NCBI GenBank assembly: GCA_018398815.1
Contig: CM031615.1
Span: 55,905,715-55,969,714 of the forward strand
DNA: 64,000 nt
Direction: 5' to 3'
From: Conus ventricosus
Taxonomy: Eukaryota; Mollusca; Gastropoda; Neogastropoda; Conidae
Shown: piece by piece, positions 58,365-64,000 of the stretch
Position numbering within the stretch: position 1 is the stretch's first letter
Layout of the letters: the number at the start of each line of letters is the position of its first letter
Translations under genes and position numbers: made by a program
Notes under the pieces: generated by a model
The model's database searches: none
Told to the model about the DNA's origin: nothing
Seen by the model: the letters and a program-made list of their open reading frames with translations, nothing else

Positions 58365-59095
58365 CTTTGTCCAAAATTTAAGTTGTTTATTTCAACAAAC
58401 ATGTCCAAAATTTCAGTTGTTTATTTCAACAAACATGTTCAAAATTTAAGTTGTTTATTTCAATGGCATGTCCAAAATTTAAGTTGTTTATTTCAACAGC
58501 ATGTCCAAAATTTAAGTTATTTCAACAGCATGACCAAAAGTTAAGTTGTTTATTTCAACAGCATGACCAAAATTTAAGTTGTTTAATTCAACAGCATGAC
58601 CAAAATTTAAGTTGTTTATAATTTGAACAGCATGTCCGAAATTTAAGTTTATTTCAACAGCATGATCAAAATTTAAGTTACTTCAACAGCATGTCCAAAA
58701 TTCGTGTGGTTTATTCTAACACCATGTCTAAATTTAAGTTGTTTATTTCAACAGCATGTTGAAAATTTAAGTTGTTTATTTCAACAGCATGTCAAAAATT
58801 TAAGCGGTTTATTTTAACACCATGTCCAAATTTAAGTTGTTTATTTTAACAGCATGTCCAGAATTAAGTTGTTTATATCAAAAGCATTATGTATTCAGCT
58901 ATGTCAGTTGTACTTAATTAATGTTTATGTCCAAAATTTAAGTTGTTTATTTCAACAGCATGTCCAAAATTTAAGTTGTTTATTTCAACATCATGTCCAA
59001 AGTTTAAGTGTTTTATTTCAACAGCGTGTCCGAAATTTAAGTTGTTTATTTTAACAGCATGTCCAGAATTTAAGTTGTTTATTTCAAAAGCATTA
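58365..59095 (+). repeat. 33-bp minisatellite in intron 12
   Basis: About 22 units of AACAGCATGTCCAAAATTTA then AGTTGTTTATTTC. An interruption at 58880-58935 (AAGCATTATGTATTCAGCTA...) reappears at 59087-59130, so a larger unit was also duplicated. Confidence 0.95.
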
Positions 59096-59689
59096 TGTAC
59101 TCGACTATGTCAGCTACACTTAATTAATGTTTACTTGTGAATCAAGACTAGAAGTTTAGGTCGACCAACGGCAAACTGATTTCAGTTAATGGAAAATTGA
59201 TACAAATTGATTTCTGTTATAGGAGAGCTTTCATTTGGTTACTTCCGATTGTGCAAATTGTAACAGTTTGCAGAACATGTTAGAGATCTTTTTTTTTTTA
59301 ACCATGAACCTTGGTTTGGCGAAGTTTGTGAACCTCTCTGATCTTGGTTCGTCAACCAAAAGATTGGGCAATGAAGAACAAAGACATGATCACTGAGATC
59401 TTAAACTAGATCTGAAAGTTTGTTCAGTCAAGGGTTTGAACAAATTTCTATACTTCTTTGGAGAAAATTTTGCTGTGGTGAAAAGAAGTGAATGGTTGAT
59501 AATGATGACACTGAAATCATTTACAGAAAAGCTAATATAGCTTGCGTTGTATCAAGAAAAACATCGTTCTCACCTTGTGCTTACGTCAGTCAGCAGTTTG
59601 ACTATATAGGCCTGGAAGCGTTTTCAAAAACTAGCATATCATCCAGGTATTGATGCCTCTGCCAGCAGAGCTTAAGGGATCACTGGACT

Positions 59690-61330
59690 GTGCAATCCCT
59701 CCAACCATGGCAAGGGGGAGAGGGACATGGAGGAAAGACAGTCATTGATAACCTGACTGCCATCTGCAACAAAACCTGGCACACCGGGGAGTGGCGTTCG
59801 CCACGGACTCCATCACTAATTGTCTCCCTTCCTAAGAAAGGCAACCCCCCCAACACTGCCAGAAGTGCCGTGCTGAAGCTGGATCAGCTACGCCTGCAAA
59901 GTCATGCTCAAAATTATATTGAATAGATCGCAACTGCAAACGGAAATCCTCTTTACTGAAGAACAGGATCCCGCAAAGGCAGAAGTACTATCAGACAGAT
60001 TCTTAACCCGTGTCCCTTTCACTGAAAGCATCCCCAGCGCCAGAAGGAATTCTGCCGTGTCTTCATAGACTTCAAGAAGGTGTTCAACAGAGTGTGGCAG
60101 GAGGCACTATGGGCCACAAGGAAGAAAGGCAACTCTGGGCAACAACGTCATCCAGCAGCTGTACTCCAAAGTGACTAGCGTGGTGTTCATACAGGGTGCT
60201 GTTGGAGAATGGTTCCGTACTTCAGGTGGAATTCATCAAGGCTGCTGTTTATCTCCTTAGTTTTCGTCGTCTTTTTCTTCAGAGGTTGATTTTTTTTGGG
60301 GGGGTTGGCGTCAGATCTTCAATCTGTCGCCATCCCCACAGTCTTCTCAAGGTCTTGATGGCTGCCCCAAAGCTGCATGTGGAGTTCTGCACCCTGGGGC
60401 CAGGTCTAACACCATAGAACAGCATGGGCGGGACAGTGTTGGAGGACGTGTTCTGGGGTCCAGTGCCACACAGACATTCGTCTGTGCGGGCAATCTTAAT
60501 TTGGTTGAGGTGACTCAGCAGTCGGCAGTGGCCAGTTCTCAGTCTGAAGAGGACTGTTTGCTGGTATCTCTGGAGCCGATGGATTGGATCAGCACCACTG
60601 TATGCACCCAGCCTTCTCTTCCACTGGTTTTGATATTGTTTGTGGATGATAGTTTTGGTCTCTCTGTAGGTCACCGGGTGGCTGAACTGTTCCATATCAC
60701 TGCCGACCTTGGACAGAGCGTCAGCCCCTCGATTCCGTGTGATACCACAGTATTACATACTGGAAACGCATCATGACTGATGAACTTGAAGACCGTGTCA
60801 GCACAGTCAGCACTGGAGGAGGGACCATCACAAACCTTCGGTATGCAAAAGACATAGATGGCTTGGCATGCAGTGAACAAGATTGCGTGAGTCACCAACA
60901 AGATAACGGCGTCGAAATCTGCGCCGAGATGACCAAGTTGATCGCCAGCCACAACACCACCTCGAGTGCTGATGTAACTGTCCGCGGTTGGATGTTAGAA
61001 TCTGTTCAACAATTTACTTACCTGGGATTCATCATTACCAGCAAGGGATCTACACCAGAAATCATCTCAAGGGCAGAAAGTACAGTCACAGCACTGTCCA
61101 GATTAAAACCTCTGTGGAAGGATGAACACATCTTAAAACACAAAAACAAACAATACTTTTGTGCGCTTGTATACTCCCATCTTCCTGTACGCATAAAAAA
61201 CGTGGATCCACACAGCAAGTCTGGCAAGAAGAATCCAACCCATGGAAATGAGATGGTACCGCAAAACACTAAACATCACACACACTTATCACATCACCAG
61301 TTAAGAACTGCGTCAAACTAGCCGACAGCA
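59690..61330 (+). pseudogene. non-LTR retrotransposon (LINE) reverse transcriptase, broken and split
   Basis: Pieces in order: NLTAICNKTWHTGEWRSPRT and SLPKKGNPP (59745-59850), FIDFKKVFNRVWQEALWATR (60062-60121), GIHQGC(C)LSP-like (about 60225-60258), then after an insertion MTDELED, TNLRYAKDIDGLA (60830-60865) and FTYLGFIITSKGSTPEI. The catalytic YADD is changed to YAKD. Stops and frame changes show a dead copy. Confidence 0.85.
60259..60755 (-). mobile_element. second LINE 3' fragment inserted antisense inside the first
   Basis: The - strand ORF 60279-60695 reads RYQQTVLFRLRTGHCRLLSH then LNQIKIARTDECLCG. The pattern LRTGHxxL...C-x-CG is the end of LINE ORF2 after RNase H in several clades. 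It ends toward an A-rich stretch (T-rich at 60280 on +). It separates the CLSP and TDELED parts of the host LINE. Confidence 0.75.
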
Positions 61331-62626
<1,296 letters not shown>

Positions 62627-62801
62627 GCACTCCCCATTCATTCAGTCCCTTCTTTCTGATTCCCACTGTGGCTTACTCATTCAGGTTTTTTTTTTCCAGC
62701 GTTCTATGTTTAATCGTTGCTATGCGATGATTAAGTGCGCCTACGTTTTTCATACATGCTTGCCAAATGCTGAGGAACGTGGTGTATGTTTTTGTTTTCA
62801 G

Positions 62802-62832
62802 CCCAAGTGGGGACAACTGACATCCCTGACTG
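62802..62832 (+). CDS. APEH: APEH exon 13 of window, last one visible
   Basis: A 31-nt exon. The acceptor is TTTTCAG ending at 62801 and the donor is GTAATA at 62833. After the shared codon it reads QVGTTDIPDW, matching the family SMLGSTDIPDW. It enters in phase 1, as exon 12 requires, and leaves in phase 2. The remaining exons, with the catalytic Asp and His, must lie beyond the window. The intron before it contains the 33-bp repeat array and the nested LINEs. Confidence 0.8.
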
Positions 62833-62989
62833 GTAATAAGCTTAGGATTTGTGATAGCTCTTTTACCAGAGGGATTTTTCTCTTTTTGTTCCATTATGTT
62901 TGTTGGTGGATGTTTGAGCTTTAACGTGTCTGTGATGGTAGATCATGAATGACTGTAACAGTACGCCTTGGCTTAAGGCTGTGTCAGAC

Positions 62990-63282
62990 CAATTGACATA
63001 GGCCAGAACACCAAGGCTACATCAAAATGTTGTTATGCTCTGCATAGTTATGTGGGGATTGTCTTCAGTCGTGACAAGCTCCTAGCATAACACTATCAGT
63101 CTCCCAAATCCCCGAAGTCGGAGTGTGGCTGCCCATGTGGCGGGGTAATCAAAAACGGTCACACACGTAATGTTCTTATCCCCAGCTGATGCATTTGTGC
63201 CATAGTGTTCAAATACTTCGGCTGTTCGGATGATCCCTGGAGTCTTTTAGCCAGGGTACGACAACAACAACAACAACAACTG
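62990..63282 (+). mobile_element. SINE-like element with (CAA)n tail
   Basis: Contains GGAGTGTGGCTGCCCATGTG then GCGGGGTAATC and CGGTCACACACGTAA, and ends CCAGGGTACGACAACAACAA. The tail end is found in reverse orientation as (GTT)nGTGGTACCCTGGCT at 49611-49632. A related core is at 63605. Confidence 0.65.
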
Positions 63283-63599
63283 TAACAGTCATGGAACTCC
63301 GCAGGTATTGTGGCATGACTGATGGAAATCATGTAATTTTTAAATGTTGAGTCGATTAGACCATGAAAAATTCACAGCTTAAAAAAGAAAAAGGGTGGGA
63401 AAGATTTCAGATGTTTGGTTGGTGCTTGGTTTATTCAGCTACAGTTTGAATCCAAGCCTCTCTCTGAGTCAGCAGCTGCTGTCAGATGAAAAGATAACTC
63501 AACATCACAGCTGTGCTTGCCAGCTCCGGAATGTAGCGCTTCTGGCCCCTTCCCCTTTCCTTCTGTACCACCTCCCTCTCCTCCATGTCCTGGCCATAG

Positions 63600-63780
63600 T
63601 GACAGCAACTCTTTCCCGAAGATGGAGTATGGCTGCCTTAATGGCAGGATAAAAAAAAACCGGTCATACACACAAAACTCCACTCCCTTTGTTGAGTAGA
63701 TGAGATTAATCCTTGCCTGTCTATACAGGGAGTGTCCGCAGGAGTATCGGCCTGCGTACGCAAAAAATAAATAAATAAAA
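63600..63780 (+). mobile_element. SINE-like element, second copy
   Basis: GGAGTATGGCTGCCTTAATG then GCAGGATAAAAA and CGGTCATACACACAAAACTC, continuing TGTCCGCAGGAGTATCGGCC and ending in (AAAT)n. Core shared with 63123-63170. Confidence 0.65.
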
Positions 63781-63824
63781 AAGACAGCAACTTGAAATAG
63801 GGAAAACCAGGGAGGTCCACACAT

Positions 63825-63850
63825 GGGGGGGGGGGGGGGGGGGGGGGGGG
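63825..63850 (+). repeat. poly-G run
   Basis: 26 G, with further G-rich sequence to 63950. Confidence 0.95.
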
Positions 63851-64000
63851 CGAAAAAAAAATTGGAGGGGAAGGGGGTTAGGGGGAGATTCTTCTGGGTA
63901 CACCAGCTAATATTGATTTGTGTGTCGGGGGAAGGGGGGGGGGGGTATTTTTGTGTGGATTCATCTAATTTTCTTTTGTGTCACTTTCTTTTCTCATGTA

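Overview
This window is eukaryotic, intron-rich and dominated by mobile DNA. It carries most of one multi-exon gene on the + strand. I recognise that gene as acylamino-acid-releasing enzyme (acyl-peptide hydrolase, APEH), a cytosolic serine exopeptidase of the prolyl oligopeptidase (S9) family. Thirteen exons were found from conserved protein segments, GT/AG borders and codon phase. They total 1383 nt (about 461 codons, against about 730 residues for the whole enzyme) and run from 755 to 62832. Both ends of the gene lie outside the window. The long AT-rich introns, CA/GT microsatellites, SINE-like repeats, DIRS and hAT elements suggest a metazoan, most likely a marine gastropod mollusc. The organism is an inference, not something the sequence states.

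Layout. 1-11481: exons 1-4, a hAT-type zinc-finger fragment, an 84-bp minisatellite running into exon 2, a second minisatellite, and fold-back elements. 11482-43175: one very large intron. It holds a Ty3/gypsy-type LTR retrotransposon (5' LTR 13404-15472, PBS resembling the tRNA-Pro type, gag and pol remnants), a hAT-like element inserted inside its gag, its 3' LTR, and downstream a DIRS-type tyrosine-recombinase retrotransposon on the - strand. This block appears twice. The first copy (to 28000) is full of homopolymer-like corruption from about 17600. A gap of exactly 1000 N (28001-29000) separates it from a cleaner second copy. This looks like an assembly artefact, not biology. 43176-62832: exons 5-13 separated by introns with fold-back elements, a hAT-derived ORF, a short relative of the hAT-like element, minisatellites, and a LINE interrupted by a second, antisense LINE.

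Three observations stand out. First, two exons of the same gene (2 and 10) each have a tandem repeat upstream whose unit contains a copy of that exon's own 3' splice site. Second, several fold-back elements have ends resembling hammerhead ribozyme cores (CTGANGA, short stem, GAAA). Third, a hAT-like element family shows 6-bp target duplications at two independent sites. Some APEH exons also need single-base frame corrections, which may be assembly errors or early gene decay.
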